Notes under the pieces: generated by a model
Seen by the model: only the letters and a program-made list of their open reading frames with translations
Databases searched by the model: none
Told to the model about the DNA's origin: nothing
In this document: positions 8,404-16,959 of the stretch, piece by piece
Numbering within the stretch: the stretch's first letter is position 1
Layout: each line of letters opens with the position of its first letter
Made by a program: the position numbers and the translations under genes
NCBI GenBank assembly: GCA_963756425.1
Contig: CAVWNW010000019.1
Span: 434,001 to 498,000 of the forward strand
Length of the DNA: 64,000 nucleotides
From: DASQUK01 sp963756425
GTDB taxonomy: Bacteria; Actinomycetota; Acidimicrobiia; Acidimicrobiales; VFJN01
Direction: 5' to 3'

Positions 8404-9219
8404 TCACACGCGTCGTTCGCCGCCGGCCCGGACGATGGTCGACTGGCTGGCCGTCGCCAGCAGCGTGCCGTCCTCGGCCCAGATGTGGACGACGCCGTGG
8501 CCGAACCCCCGGGCGACGGCGTCGATGCGGATGTCGAGCAACACCCACTCCGTCGGCACCAACCGGTACACCCGCAGCGTGTTGTCGAGGCTGCTGTTGC
8601 CGCCCCCGGCCAGCCCGAGCGCCTGGCTGATGCCGAAGGGCACATAGTCCCCGAGGATCGCCAGGCTGGCACCCGACGACAGGTCCAGCAGGTCGGGCAT
8701 GCGTGCCCACACCGACGACCGCCCGTCCGGTGCCGGATGACCGTCGATGTCCTCCCACGAGCGGGCGCGGGCCAGCCGGACGTCGATCCGATCGTGGATC
8801 GACTCGCCGGTCGCCAGCCGCGGCGGGCGCACGGGGCAGTCGTCCGGGCGGGGCACGTCGGGCCTGGCCACCCACACGGCCTCCGCCTGGTCGCCACGCG
8901 TGCCCAGCGCGGCGTTGACCGTGAGGATCTCGGCGTCGGCCACGTGGCCCACCACGCGGGCCTGGGTGACGTGCTTGCCGGTCGCCGCCAGTGTCACGTC
9001 GATGTCGAGGATCGACGGCGGCCGGGCGTAGGACAGGTACTGCGCGGTCGCCCAGACGACCGGGCGCTGACCGCTGTGTTCCATGGCGGCGATGGCGGCC
9101 CCGAGCGCGCACCCCCCGAACAGGAACGGGGCCCCGGTGGAGATTCCGGGAGTGACCGGCAGGACCCAGCGCATGGGGTTGTGCGTCGGTTCGAGTCCGA
9201 GCCACTTGCGGGCGTCCAT
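8404..9219 (-). CDS. TesB-like acyl-CoA thioesterase (double hotdog)
   Basis: 271 residues. Two hotdog domains in tandem: the first includes FLFGGCALGAAIAAME and the substrate-facing AQYLSYARPPSILDIDV; the second includes ISQALGLAGGGNSSLDNTLR and VLLDIRIDAVARGFGHG. These enzymes cleave acyl-CoA to free acid and CoA in the cytosol. The start is ATG 9219, chosen because TAGAGT stands 7 bases upstream (leaderless) and upstream codons lack family similarity. It is divergent from the amidase gene across only 32 bases and is followed at 12 bases by an LLM oxidoreductase. Confidence 0.87.
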   Translation of the reverse strand: MDARKWLGLEPTHNPMRWVLPVTPGISTGAPFLFGGCALGAAIAAMEHSGQRPVVWATAQYLSYARPPSILDIDVTLAATGKHVTQARVVGHVADAEILTVNAALGTRGDQAEAVWVARPDVPRPDDCPVRPPRLATGESIHDRIDVRLARARSWEDIDGHPAPDGRSSVWARMPDLLDLSSGASLAILGDYVPFGISQALGLAGGGNSSLDNTLRVYRLVPTEWVLLDIRIDAVARGFGHGVVHIWAEDGTLLATASQSTIVRAGGERRV

Positions 9220-9226
9220 CGGAGCG

Positions 9227-9232
9227 ACTCTA
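9227..9232 (-). promoter_or_regulatory. Leaderless -10 box for the thioesterase-LLM operon
   Basis: TAGAGT on the minus strand, 7 bases before ATG 9219, matching TANNNT at leaderless spacing. It sits inside the 32-base divergent gap shared with the amidase gene. Confidence 0.5.
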
Positions 9233-9251
9233 GGTGCCAGACTGCGAGGCC

Positions 9252-10640
9252 ATGACAGACACCCCCTGGCAGGGAGATGCCTGCTCGCTGGTCGACGCCT
9301 TCCGGTCCGGCGAGCGCAGCCCCACGGAGGAGCTCGAGCTGGTCCTCGCAGCGATCGAGCGGAGCCAGCTCGACGCGCTGTGCCACGTCGACGCCGTGGG
9401 TGCGCGGGCGGCCGCCGCCGACGCCGACGTGGCGCTGCCACTCGGTGGTGTGCCGATCGGCGTCAAGGAGCTCGAACCAGTCGAGGGCTGGCCCCAGGCC
9501 GAAGGGAGCCTGGTGTTCGCCGGCCGCGTGGCCGACCACACCACGACCATGGTGCGGCGCCTGGAGGGCGCCGGGGTCGTCAAGGTCGGCCAGACGACCG
9601 CCAGCGAGTTCGGCGGCCTCAACGTGAGCGTCACCAAGCTCCACGGGGTGACCCACAACCCATGGCGGGCGGGGCGCACGGCCGGCGGCTCATCAGGAGG
9701 ATCCGCCGCCGCCGTGGCGGGCGGGCTCCTGCCCATCGCCACCGGCAGCGACGGTGGCGGCTCGATTCGCATCCCTGCCGGATTCTGCGGGCTGGTGGGG
9801 ATGAAGGGCACCGCCGGCCGCATCCCCCGCGGTCCCCACACGGAGATCGCACCCCTCACGGTGGTCGTCGGGTGTGTGGCCCGATCGGTGCGCGACGTGG
9901 CCCGCTGGTTCGACGTCTGCTCGGGCTACGACGCCCGCGACCCCTACAGCCTGCCCCGCATCGACGGCTGGGAGCGCCACCTGGGCACGCACCCACTGGC
10001 CGGGCTGCGGGTCGCGATCGTGCCGGACCTGGGGAACGCGGTGGTCCGCCCCGAGGTCGAGGCGGTGGTGCGGGAGGCGGGCGAGGCGCTGGCCCACGGT
10101 GCTGGGCTGCGGATGGTGGACGTCCCCGTGCGCCTGCCCGGGCTCGGCTTCGAATGGGCCATGGCCAATCTGTCCCAGCTGCGCCGAGCCCTCGCCGGGT
10201 TGTGGCCGGCGTGCAAGGACGACTTGACGCTGGAGATGGCCTTCGGGCTCGACCTGGCGGACCAGATGTTCAACTTGGAGATCGCCGGCAAGGTGGAGGC
10301 GCAGCGCACCGAGGCCAACGAACGCATGGCCGACGTGTTCGACGAGGTCGACGTCGTCGTCTGCCCGACCAATCCCGATGTGGCCTTCCCCGCGGAGATT
10401 GGCATCAACACCCGGGTCGGCGACGTGGCGGTAGGCCCGGAGAACAACGGACTTCTGACGATCCCGGCCAACATCGTCGGCAACCCGGCCATCTCGGTGC
10501 CGGCCGGGACGGTGGACGGCCTGCCGGTCGGCATGCAGCTCATCGGCCGCCACCACGACGACGCCCTGCTGCTGGACCTGGCGCGCGTGGTGGAGCGTGA
10601 GCGGCCGTGGCCGCTCGTCGCCCCGGGCGCCCCGATCTGA
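9252..10640 (+). CDS. Amidase (amidase signature family)
   Basis: 462 residues. Amidase-signature enzyme hydrolysing amide bonds with a Ser-cisSer-Lys triad: Lys in GVPIGVKEL (~residue 73) and the serines of the Gly/Ser-rich stretch AGGSSGGSAAAVAGG with DGGGSIRIPAGFCG. The C-terminal NPAISVPAGTVDGLPVGMQL is also typical. No signal peptide, so cytosolic. Start ATG 9252 gives the normal length and directly precedes the family-conserved N-terminal helix; the GTG/ATG choices upstream run into the divergent promoter region. Substrate unknown (GatA-like, but no GatB/C neighbours). Confidence 0.92.
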   Translation: MTDTPWQGDACSLVDAFRSGERSPTEELELVLAAIERSQLDALCHVDAVGARAAAADADVALPLGGVPIGVKELEPVEGWPQAEGSLVFAGRVADHTTTMVRRLEGAGVVKVGQTTASEFGGLNVSVTKLHGVTHNPWRAGRTAGGSSGGSAAAVAGGLLPIATGSDGGGSIRIPAGFCGLVGMKGTAGRIPRGPHTEIAPLTVVVGCVARSVRDVARWFDVCSGYDARDPYSLPRIDGWERHLGTHPLAGLRVAIVPDLGNAVVRPEVEAVVREAGEALAHGAGLRMVDVPVRLPGLGFEWAMANLSQLRRALAGLWPACKDDLTLEMAFGLDLADQMFNLEIAGKVEAQRTEANERMADVFDEVDVVVCPTNPDVAFPAEIGINTRVGDVAVGPENNGLLTIPANIVGNPAISVPAGTVDGLPVGMQLIGRHHDDALLLDLARVVERERPWPLVAPGAPI

Positions 10641-10664
10641 CCTCCACGCCGGGCGCGCCCGCGC

Positions 10665-11600
10665 TCAGGCCATCACGATCCGGCGGGCCGTCACCCGGTA
10701 GCCGGCCCGCTCGAACGCAGCGGCCATCGGGCGATTGCCGGTGTCGGTGTCGGCGACGATCCGGTCGGCGCCCTGCCCGACCAGGAAGCTCGTGCCCTCG
10801 GCCAGCAGCCCACCGGCGTAGCCGTGGCCACGCTGCTCCGGGACGACACCGACGTAGCCGATGACGAACGACTGATAGTTGCGCGTCGGCATGACCACGC
10901 CCACGAGCGCCTTGTCGGCCGTGTAGGCCAGTCGCCACCACTCCCGGGGTGCCGGCATCCAACCCATGTCCTCGAGCTGCACGCGGGCCGCAGCCGCCGC
11001 CCCGCGGCGCTCGACGTCACGCCGGGTGTAGGCGTCCAGCGTTCCGACGTTGACGCGCTCGAGGATGTCGACCAATTCCGCGTCGTCGACCGCCGGGGCG
11101 AACGTGAGCCGGTCGTCCGCGGTCGGGACGCCACTCGCGGCCACCCACTCGATCCGCAGCCGCTCCACGAACGGATGGAGGCCGGCCTGGCCGGCGGCTT
11201 CGGTCCGCTCGTCGACGGCTTGGCGGACGTCGGGCCGGTCGTGCCAGTCGGCCGGAAGGAACAGGTGGTACTCGGGAAAGCCGCCGTCGTCCGTGCGCAC
11301 GTGCTCGCTCGCGACCCGCAGCAGCTCCCCAGCGACTTCGACCCGATCGGGCGTGCCGGCCAGATCGAACCAGTCGAGCGCGATGGGGTGGTCATCGTCG
11401 GGCGCACCCCACCACGCCGCCCGGGCCACGACATCGCCGTCCCGCTCCGCCACCCACGTCCACAGGGGCCGGTAGTGGTTCTCGGCGGCGGTGGTGAGGA
11501 AGTCCCGACCGGGGGGACCGTAGGAAGGCCCCTCGAGCGCCAGGAAGCGGTCGAGGTCGGCGCCCGTGAGCGGGCGAATGGTGACGTTTGACGTGGTCAA
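10665..11600 (-). CDS. GNAT-family N-acetyltransferase (two-domain)
   Basis: 311 residues. The C-terminal half has the acetyl-CoA-binding motif VGVVPEQRGHGYAGGLLAEG followed by DTDTGNRPMAAAFERAGY, characteristic of GNAT enzymes; the N-terminal half looks like a degenerate second GNAT domain, as in several two-domain actinobacterial acetyltransferases. The start is set at TTG 11600: GGAGG lies 5 bases before it, whereas for the in-frame GTG at 11606 the same Shine-Dalgarno would be adjacent to the codon. Convergent with the amidase (24 bases). Substrate unknown. Confidence 0.85.
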   Translation of the reverse strand: MTTSNVTIRPLTGADLDRFLALEGPSYGPPGRDFLTTAAENHYRPLWTWVAERDGDVVARAAWWGAPDDDHPIALDWFDLAGTPDRVEVAGELLRVASEHVRTDDGGFPEYHLFLPADWHDRPDVRQAVDERTEAAGQAGLHPFVERLRIEWVAASGVPTADDRLTFAPAVDDAELVDILERVNVGTLDAYTRRDVERRGAAAAARVQLEDMGWMPAPREWWRLAYTADKALVGVVMPTRNYQSFVIGYVGVVPEQRGHGYAGGLLAEGTSFLVGQGADRIVADTDTGNRPMAAAFERAGYRVTARRIVMA

Positions 11601-11657
11601 TGGCACCTCCAGGGCCGTCGGGCCCAAATTGTCACACCCCCTCGGGATACTGGCGCC

Positions 11658-11870
11658 ATGACGAAGCAGCTCACCCTGATCAGCAGCTCCCACCCGCAGC
11701 GGCCGCACGCCTGGCGCCTCGACGACGCGACCCGGAAGATCGGCCGCAAGGGCATCGTCGATGCCCGGGCCGCCCTCAGGCAGGGGCGCCGGGGCCAGGC
11801 TCCGGCCGGGCCACGTCCCGCCACCCGAGGCGGTGCAACGCCGGGCGCCCGGGATCGGCCCGCAGCCTGA
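11658..11870 (+). CDS. Small conserved hypothetical protein, 70 aa
   Basis: Basic protein with an N-terminal strand-like segment (KQLTLISSSH) and the block LDDATRKIGRKGIVDARAAL, which resembles a short actinobacterial protein family of unknown function; the C-terminus is Pro/Gly/Arg-rich and probably disordered. It is first of a same-strand run with the GlsB-type gene 28 bases downstream. A GATACT sequence six bases before the ATG could be a leaderless -10. Function unknown. Confidence 0.55.
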   Translation: MTKQLTLISSSHPQRPHAWRLDDATRKIGRKGIVDARAALRQGRRGQAPAGPRPATRGGATPGARDRPAA

Positions 11871-11883
11871 GCGACCCGCGCTG

Positions 11884-11889
11884 TAGCGT
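11884..11889 (+). promoter_or_regulatory. Leaderless-type -10 box before the GlsB-type gene
   Basis: TAGCGT nine bases before ATG 11899, slightly longer spacing than the others in this window. Confidence 0.4.
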
Positions 11890-11898
11890 GCGGCGCCG

Positions 11899-12162
11899 AT
11901 GACCATCCTCGGCTGGATCGTCGTGGGATTGATCGCCGGCACGCTTGCGCGGTGGGTAACCGGCGCCCGTCAGGGCGGGTGCTTGGTCACGATCGTCGTC
12001 GGCGTCCTCGGCGGCCTCATCGGCGGAGCGCTGTTCCAGCTGGCGACCGACAGCGGCAGCGATGCGATGGACGACTTCGACATCGGATCCGTGTTCGTGG
12101 CGTTCGTGGGGGCGGTGTTGTTGCTGCTGGTCCTCGAGGCGATCAGCCGCAGCCGTCGCTAG
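11899..12162 (+). CDS. GlsB/YeaQ/YmgE-family membrane protein
   Basis: 87 residues with three membrane helices separated by short loops: TILGWIVVGLIAGTLARWV, then GGCLVTIVVGVLGGLIGGALF, then VFVAFVGAVLLLLVLEAI. The Gly-rich small-residue helices and a GxLAR-type motif after helix 1 identify the transglycosylase-associated (GlsB/YeaQ) family, linked to envelope stress in other bacteria though without a proven activity. A second member lies at 63296-63601 in this window. Confidence 0.88.
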   Translation: MTILGWIVVGLIAGTLARWVTGARQGGCLVTIVVGVLGGLIGGALFQLATDSGSDAMDDFDIGSVFVAFVGAVLLLLVLEAISRSRR

Positions 12163-12204
12163 CGAGCGACCTGGCGGGCCTTCGGAGTGGCGGAGGGGGT
12201 CCAC

Positions 12205-12210
12205 TAGCGT
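12205..12210 (+). promoter_or_regulatory. Leaderless -10 box for the thiolase
   Basis: TAGCGT six bases before ATG 12217; a purine-rich GGCGGAGGGGG lies further upstream but too far to serve as a ribosome binding site. Confidence 0.5.
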
Positions 12211-12216
12211 GACGCC

Positions 12217-13395
12217 ATGGCTGATGTCGTGATCGTCGAGGCCGTGCGGACACCCATCGGGCGCCGTAATGGCGGACTGTCAACCGTGCATCCCGCCGAC
12301 CTCCTCGGCACCGCCCTGAGCGAGGTGGTCGGCCGCTCCGGCATCGACCCCGCCGAGGTGGAGCAGGTTGTGGGGGGATGCGTGAGCCAGGTCGGCGAGC
12401 AGTCGTTCAACATCGTGCGCACCGCGTGGCTGAGCGCCGGGCTGCCGCTTGGCACCGCCGCCACCACGGTCGACACCCAGTGCGGCTCCTCCCAGCAGGC
12501 GACCAACGTGGCGACCAGCCTGGTCGGATCCGGCGTCGTGGACGTCGCCATCGCCTGCGGGGTCGAGCTGATGTCCCGGGTGCCGATCGGATCCAACTCG
12601 TCCAAGAAGCTCGGCCTGGGCGTGCCGATTCCCAAGACGTACTTCCCGCGCTACGAGTTCACGTCCCAGTTCGAGGGCGCCGAACGCATCGCCGACAAGT
12701 GGGGCATCACGCGCAGCGACACCGACGAGTTCGGGCTGCTGTCCCAGCAACGGGCAGCCCGGGCCTGGGCTGAGGGCCGTTTCGACACCCAGGTCGTCGC
12801 GGTCGACGCCCCCGATGTCGACGACGAGGGCAAGCCGGCCGGCACCACTCACCACGTCGCCCGCGACGAGGGCCTGCGCGACACCAGCATCGAGGCGCTG
12901 GCCGGCCTCAAGCCGGTGGCTCGACCCGACGGGGTCCACACGGCGGGCAGCTCGTCGCAGATCAGCGATGGCGCCGCCGCGCTGCTCATGATGACCGCCG
13001 CCAAGGCCGCCGAGCTCGGGCTGCGACCCCGGGCCAGGATCGTCGACACATGCCTCGTCGGGGTCGACCCGATCCTCATGCTCACCGGGCCGATCGACGC
13101 CACGCAGCGGCTGCTGGCCCGCACCGGCATGAGCCTGGCCGACATGGACCTGGTCGAGATCAACGAGGCCTTCGCCTCCGTGGTGCTGGCGTGGCAGCGC
13201 GAGCTGGGGGCCGACCTCGAGCGCACCAACCCGAACGGTGGGGCCATCGCGCTCGGGCACCCGCTGGGTGCCACCGGTGCGTTCCTCATGACGAAGGCCG
13301 TCCACGAGCTCGAGCGCACCGACGGAACCAGGGCGCTCATCACGATGTGCTGCGGCGGTGGTCTGGGGACGGGCACGATCATCGAGCGCGCCTAG
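12217..13395 (+). CDS. Thiolase (acetyl-CoA C-acyltransferase)
   Basis: 392 residues, standard thiolase length. Nucleophile Cys89 in DTQCGSSQQA, His348 in GGAIALGHPLGATG and the second cysteine in MCCGGGLGTG (~378). It catalyses thiolytic cleavage of 3-ketoacyl-CoA (beta-oxidation) or the reverse condensation, in the cytosol. Like many catabolic thiolases it has NEAFA before the His loop. It stands alone between a GlsB-type gene and a secreted nuclease; no FadB-type partner is adjacent, so direction and chain length cannot be deduced. Confidence 0.95.
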   Translation: MADVVIVEAVRTPIGRRNGGLSTVHPADLLGTALSEVVGRSGIDPAEVEQVVGGCVSQVGEQSFNIVRTAWLSAGLPLGTAATTVDTQCGSSQQATNVATSLVGSGVVDVAIACGVELMSRVPIGSNSSKKLGLGVPIPKTYFPRYEFTSQFEGAERIADKWGITRSDTDEFGLLSQQRAARAWAEGRFDTQVVAVDAPDVDDEGKPAGTTHHVARDEGLRDTSIEALAGLKPVARPDGVHTAGSSSQISDGAAALLMMTAAKAAELGLRPRARIVDTCLVGVDPILMLTGPIDATQRLLARTGMSLADMDLVEINEAFASVVLAWQRELGADLERTNPNGGAIALGHPLGATGAFLMTKAVHELERTDGTRALITMCCGGGLGTGTIIERA

Positions 13396-13507
13396 CTCCG
13401 CACCAGCACCGACCCAACACCCCCCGGTTCCCCCCGCGCTTCCACGGACCTCCCGGATCGCGGCCCTCGGCCGCCAGCCACCGACGCCGTCGACCGGGGA
13501 GCCCATT

Positions 13508-14065
13508 TTGTCCACGAGCGCAACCTCCCGCCCCGCCGCACCGGCGCTGGTCGTGGCCGTCGTCGGCGCCGCGGCCGTGGCCGCGGCGGTCGCCCTGCCG
13601 CTGTCCCCGCGCCGCTCCGGCATCCCGGACTCCCCGGGGAGGGCGACGGTCGTTGAGGTGATCGACGGCGACACGCTGGTGATCGACCTCGCCGGCGGCG
13701 ACGAGCACGTGCGCCTCATCGGCATCGACACGCCCGAGACCGTGGCCCCCGACCGGCCCGACGAGTGCTTCGGGGCCGAAGCGTCGCGCCACCTCGCCGA
13801 CCTGGCGCCGCCCGGCACGGCGCTTCGGCTGGAGCGCGACATCGAGGCGCGCGACCAGTACGACCGCCTGCTCGCCTACGCGTACCGCGACCGCGACGGC
13901 CTGTTCCTGAACCTCGCCCAGGTGGCCGGCGGCTTCGCCGAGCCGCTCGCCTACCCGCCCAACACCGCGCACCGCTCCGACTTCGAGCGGGCCGCCCGCG
14001 ATGCCCGCGTTGCCGGCGCGGGCCTCTGGACCGCCTGCGGCAGCGCCGACGTGCCAGTCGACTGA
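13508..14065 (+). CDS. Secreted thermonuclease-like (SNase) protein
   Basis: 185 residues. An N-terminal hydrophobic segment (ALVVAVVGAAAVAAAVALPL) is a signal peptide or anchor; the rest is a staphylococcal-nuclease fold: VVEVIDGDTLVIDL, the loop VRLIGIDTPE with the catalytic Arg and Asp region, LERD and DRLLAYAY. It is likely a calcium-dependent phosphodiesterase acting outside the membrane. The start is uncertain: TTG 13508 is preferred because GGGGAG precedes it at suitable distance and it sits just before the signal sequence; no ATG is suitably placed. Confidence 0.85.
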   Translation: MSTSATSRPAAPALVVAVVGAAAVAAAVALPLSPRRSGIPDSPGRATVVEVIDGDTLVIDLAGGDEHVRLIGIDTPETVAPDRPDECFGAEASRHLADLAPPGTALRLERDIEARDQYDRLLAYAYRDRDGLFLNLAQVAGGFAEPLAYPPNTAHRSDFERAARDARVAGAGLWTACGSADVPVD

Positions 14066-14119
14066 GAGGCCGAGCGAGTGGCCGGCGCATGCGTTCAGAG
14101 GCTCGGCGGAGACCGGCGA

Positions 14120-14125
14120 TAGCCT
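14120..14125 (+). promoter_or_regulatory. Leaderless -10 box for the YdjC-type deacetylase
   Basis: TAGCCT seven bases before ATG 14133. Confidence 0.5.
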
Positions 14126-14132
14126 CGGTCCG

Positions 14133-14969
14133 ATGGCCACGCTCGCCGAACGGCTCGGCTACGGCCCGGATGACCGGGTGCTGATCATCAACTGCGACGA
14201 CCTGGGCTCGTGCCACGCGGCCAACGTGGGTGTCTACGAGGCGCTGCGGGACGGCGTCGCCACCAGCGCCTCGCTGATGGTCCCGTGCCCGTGGGCCCGG
14301 GACGCCGCGGCGCGCTACCGGGGCGAGGACGTCGGCGTGCACCTCACGCTCAACGCCGAGCACGACCTCTACCGCTGGGGGCCCATCACCCACGCCCCCT
14401 CGTTGCTCGACGGCGACGGGGGCTTCCCCCGCACCCTGCGCGACGTGTGGGACCACGCCGACCTCGACGAGTCCCGGCGCGAGCTGCGCGCGCAGGTCGA
14501 ACGGGCGATCCTCTGGGGGTTCGACGTGAGCCACCTCGACAGCCACATGGGCACCCTGCAGCTCAAGGCCGAGTTCTTCGACATCTACCTCGACCTCGCC
14601 CTCGAGTTCGGCCTACCCATAAGGCTGTCCGGCGCCTCCACCGAGCGCACCATCGGGTTCCCGTTCCGCAAGCTTGCCGAGGAGGAGGGGGCGGTCTTCC
14701 CGGACCACTTCGTCTACGTCCACGGCGGGGTCGGCAGCCGCCGCGACATCGAGCGCACGGTGCACAACCTTCAACCGGGAGTGACCGAGGTCTACGTCCA
14801 TCCGGCCGTCGACTATCCCGAGCTGCGAGCGCTGACCACCGATTGGGCGGCGCGGGTCGACGACCACGACCTGGTGGTCACCGACCGGAGCCTGCGCACC
14901 ATGCTCGAACGGGCCGGCGCCAGCCTCATCGGCTACCGGGAGCTGCGCGACCTCCAGCGGACCGGCTGA
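14133..14969 (+). CDS. YdjC/ChbG-family carbohydrate deacetylase
   Basis: 278 residues. The metal-binding aspartates are in LIINCDDLG (~residues 17-25); then VGVHLTLNAEHD and the HLDSHMGTLQ motif supply histidine ligands, as in ChbG, which deacetylates chitooligosaccharides. The family is a one-domain TIM-barrel-like hydrolase, cytosolic here (no signal peptide). The substrate cannot be assigned: there are no chitobiose transport genes nearby. It is convergent with the SCP2-domain gene (10 bases). Confidence 0.88.
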   Translation: MATLAERLGYGPDDRVLIINCDDLGSCHAANVGVYEALRDGVATSASLMVPCPWARDAAARYRGEDVGVHLTLNAEHDLYRWGPITHAPSLLDGDGGFPRTLRDVWDHADLDESRRELRAQVERAILWGFDVSHLDSHMGTLQLKAEFFDIYLDLALEFGLPIRLSGASTERTIGFPFRKLAEEEGAVFPDHFVYVHGGVGSRRDIERTVHNLQPGVTEVYVHPAVDYPELRALTTDWAARVDDHDLVVTDRSLRTMLERAGASLIGYRELRDLQRTG

Positions 14970-14979
14970 CCGGAGGGCG

Positions 14980-15390
14980 TCATCGGGGTGCTGCCGTGCG
15001 CTCGTGCAGGGCGGCGCGGGCGGCCCGGAAGTCTCGGCTGCGCGTGACGGGGAGGATCGCCAGGAGCGCGCCGATCGAGCCGGCCACCTTGGCGCGTCCC
15101 TGCATGACCGCGACGCTGAGGTCGAGATCTCCGGACGCCACCGCCAGCGTGTCGTCGTACGTCGTGGTAATGGTCAGCTCGGCGTCGGGATCCGGCTCGC
15201 TGCCCTTGGCGAGCGCCGCATCCACCAGCCGCCCGTCCTCGAACGCGAGCGTGAACACGACGTCGCCGCCCGGTGCGCCCGTGACCACGCGTTGGACCCG
15301 TGCCGTTGCCCCCGGACCGGCCGCCACGTTGCCGAACAGCTCGCGCGCCAGCGCCAGCCATTCGGCACCCAGAAAGGCGACTCCCCCCAC
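14980..15390 (-). CDS. SCP2 sterol-binding domain protein
   Basis: 136 residues: a single SCP2-like fold, pattern FTLAFEDGRLVDAAL ... DAELTITTTYDDTLAVASGDLDLSVAVMQGRAKVAGS (shown in parts), a lipid-binding domain often found with acyl-CoA or sterol metabolism. GTG 15390 is the first reasonable start. It lies 27 bases downstream of mca on the same strand and is probably co-transcribed; no mechanistic link between the two is known to me. Confidence 0.8.
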   Translation of the reverse strand: MGGVAFLGAEWLALARELFGNVAAGPGATARVQRVVTGAPGGDVVFTLAFEDGRLVDAALAKGSEPDPDAELTITTTYDDTLAVASGDLDLSVAVMQGRAKVAGSIGALLAILPVTRSRDFRAARAALHERTAAPR

Positions 15391-15417
15391 GGCTTTGCCT
15401 CAGGCTCCGAGGCTCGT

Positions 15418-16305
15418 CTACGCCTGCCGGCCCACCCGGCTGCGGATGCCGGCGAACAGGTCGGACTCCGGCTTCCCGGTGTCGACCAGGCTGCGGGCGA
15501 GGATGTAGTCGTCGAACGGGTGGATCGCCACCTGCTCGTCGCGCGGCAGGCCGAACCAGAACGGAGACGTCGGGTCGACCTGCGTCTCGTGCGCCAGCAG
15601 CGCGTCGAAGCGGACGTCGTTGAACCCGGCGAGGTCGATCGTCGTCGTGATGCGGTCGTCCTGGGACTCGCGCTCGAACCACTCCTCGGGGAACGGCGAC
15701 TCCAGCCCGAGCTCGATGAAGCGCCGGTGCATGGCCTCGATGCGCCGGCGCGCCCACACCGAGTAATAGAGCTTTAGCGGCTGCCAGGGCTCGCCGGCGT
15801 CGGGATAGGCGTCGGGGTCGCCGGCGCGTTCGAACGCCGGAATGGATATGTCGTGGACACGTAAGTGGTCGGGATGGGGATAGCCGCTCTGGTCGTCGGG
15901 GTACGTGACGATCACCTGCGGCCGCTCCCGGCGGATGACGGCGACCAGGCGCCCGACCGCCTCGTCGAGCGGGGCGTTGGCGAAGGCGTCGGGATGCTTG
16001 TTCGGCTCGGTGTCCGGCATGCCGGAATCGCGGTAGCCGAGCATGACGACTTCGTCGTAGCCGATGATCTCCGTCGCACGGGCGAGCTCCCGGAGCCGGA
16101 CAGCCGGCAGGTCGGCCACCACCTCGGGCCGGTTCATCGCGGGATTGAGGATGTCGCCGGCCTCGCCGCCGGTACACGTCACCAGCACCGTGCGCACACC
16201 CTCGGCGTGATACCGGGCGACGGTGCCGGCGCCCTTCGACGCCTCGTCGTCCGGATGGGCGTGAACCGAGAGCAGGCAGAGCTCGGAATCGGAATGCTCG
16301 CTCAT
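15418..16305 (-). CDS. mca: Mycothiol S-conjugate amidase
   Basis: 295 residues, the usual Mca length. PIG-L/LmbE-type zinc amidase that cleaves mycothiol S-conjugates to a mercapturic acid and GlcN-Ins, a detoxification step restricted to mycothiol-producing actinobacteria. Zinc motif AHPDDE (residues 16-21), CTGGEAGDILNPA, LGYRDSGMPD and the third ligand in YPHPDH are all present; the long C-terminal WARRRIEAMHRRFIELG segment separates Mca from the related deacetylase MshB. ATG 16305 has TAGCGT eight bases upstream. It is divergent from the NfeD gene. Confidence 0.93.
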   Translation of the reverse strand: MSEHSDSELCLLSVHAHPDDEASKGAGTVARYHAEGVRTVLVTCTGGEAGDILNPAMNRPEVVADLPAVRLRELARATEIIGYDEVVMLGYRDSGMPDTEPNKHPDAFANAPLDEAVGRLVAVIRRERPQVIVTYPDDQSGYPHPDHLRVHDISIPAFERAGDPDAYPDAGEPWQPLKLYYSVWARRRIEAMHRRFIELGLESPFPEEWFERESQDDRITTTIDLAGFNDVRFDALLAHETQVDPTSPFWFGLPRDEQVAIHPFDDYILARSLVDTGKPESDLFAGIRSRVGRQA

Positions 16306-16313
16306 GGCCGGTC

Positions 16314-16319
16314 ACGCTA
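16314..16319 (-). promoter_or_regulatory. Leaderless -10 box for mca
   Basis: TAGCGT on the minus strand, 8 bases before ATG 16305. Confidence 0.5.
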
Positions 16320-16448
16320 CCGTCGCCGAAACGCGCCCAAACCGACGGCACGCCGCAGCACACCTCTCCTCCGGGGGCGGGATAGATTTCTCGGGTGTAG
16401 GGGACATCAGTTCCCCGTTCCGGCTACGCCGAATGCAAGAGGCAGCCA

Positions 16449-16934
16449 ATGGACAGCCCCGAGGACTGGCGCTGGGTCTGGATCATCGCCACCGCCGTGT
16501 TCGCCATCGGCGAGCTCACCAGCCCCGGGTCGTTCTTCATGCTGCCGTTCGCCATCGGCGCGCTCGTCGCCACCATTCTGGCGTTCCTCGAGGTCGACAT
16601 CGTCATCGAGTGGCTGGTGTTCGTGGGCGTGTCGGTCGCAGTCCTGGTGGCACTGCGGCCGCTGGCGCACCGCCTCAACCGGTCGGTGGACGACACCGGC
16701 ATCGGCTCCCGTCGCCTCCTCGGGCATGCGGCCGTGGTGCTCCGCGACATCCCGGCCGGCGGAGACGTCGGGCTCGTGCGTGTCGACCGTGAGGAGTGGC
16801 GGGCCCAGTCGACCGATGGATCGGCGATCCCCACCGGCACGCCCGTCCGGGTCGCCGACGTGCAGGGGACCCGGGTGATCGTGGCCGCCGTCGACCAGCT
16901 ATCGCCGTCGGCGCCAGACGAGTTCGAGCAATGA
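16449..16934 (+). CDS. NfeD-family membrane protein
   Basis: 161 residues. An N-terminal membrane region of two or three helices (WVWIIATAVFAIGELTSPGS, IGALVATILAFL, VFVGVSVAVLVALRPL) is followed by a small OB-fold domain (LLGHAAVVLRDIP ... GTPVRVADVQGTRVIV). Short NfeD proteins partner SPFH/stomatin proteins; the very next gene is an SPFH protein 25 bases downstream, so this is the classic NfeD-stomatin pair, thought to organise membrane microdomains. No serine protease domain, as in the short NfeD class. Confidence 0.92.
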   Translation: MDSPEDWRWVWIIATAVFAIGELTSPGSFFMLPFAIGALVATILAFLEVDIVIEWLVFVGVSVAVLVALRPLAHRLNRSVDDTGIGSRRLLGHAAVVLRDIPAGGDVGLVRVDREEWRAQSTDGSAIPTGTPVRVADVQGTRVIVAAVDQLSPSAPDEFEQ

Positions 16935-16959
16935 GGATCGGATCAAAGGAGGTGTCGCC

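Noticed and set aside
9187..9205. GGTTCGAGTCC-like sequence resembling a tRNA T-arm
   Set aside because: It lies inside the thioesterase coding region, the stem pairs over only three bases and no other tRNA arms are found nearby.
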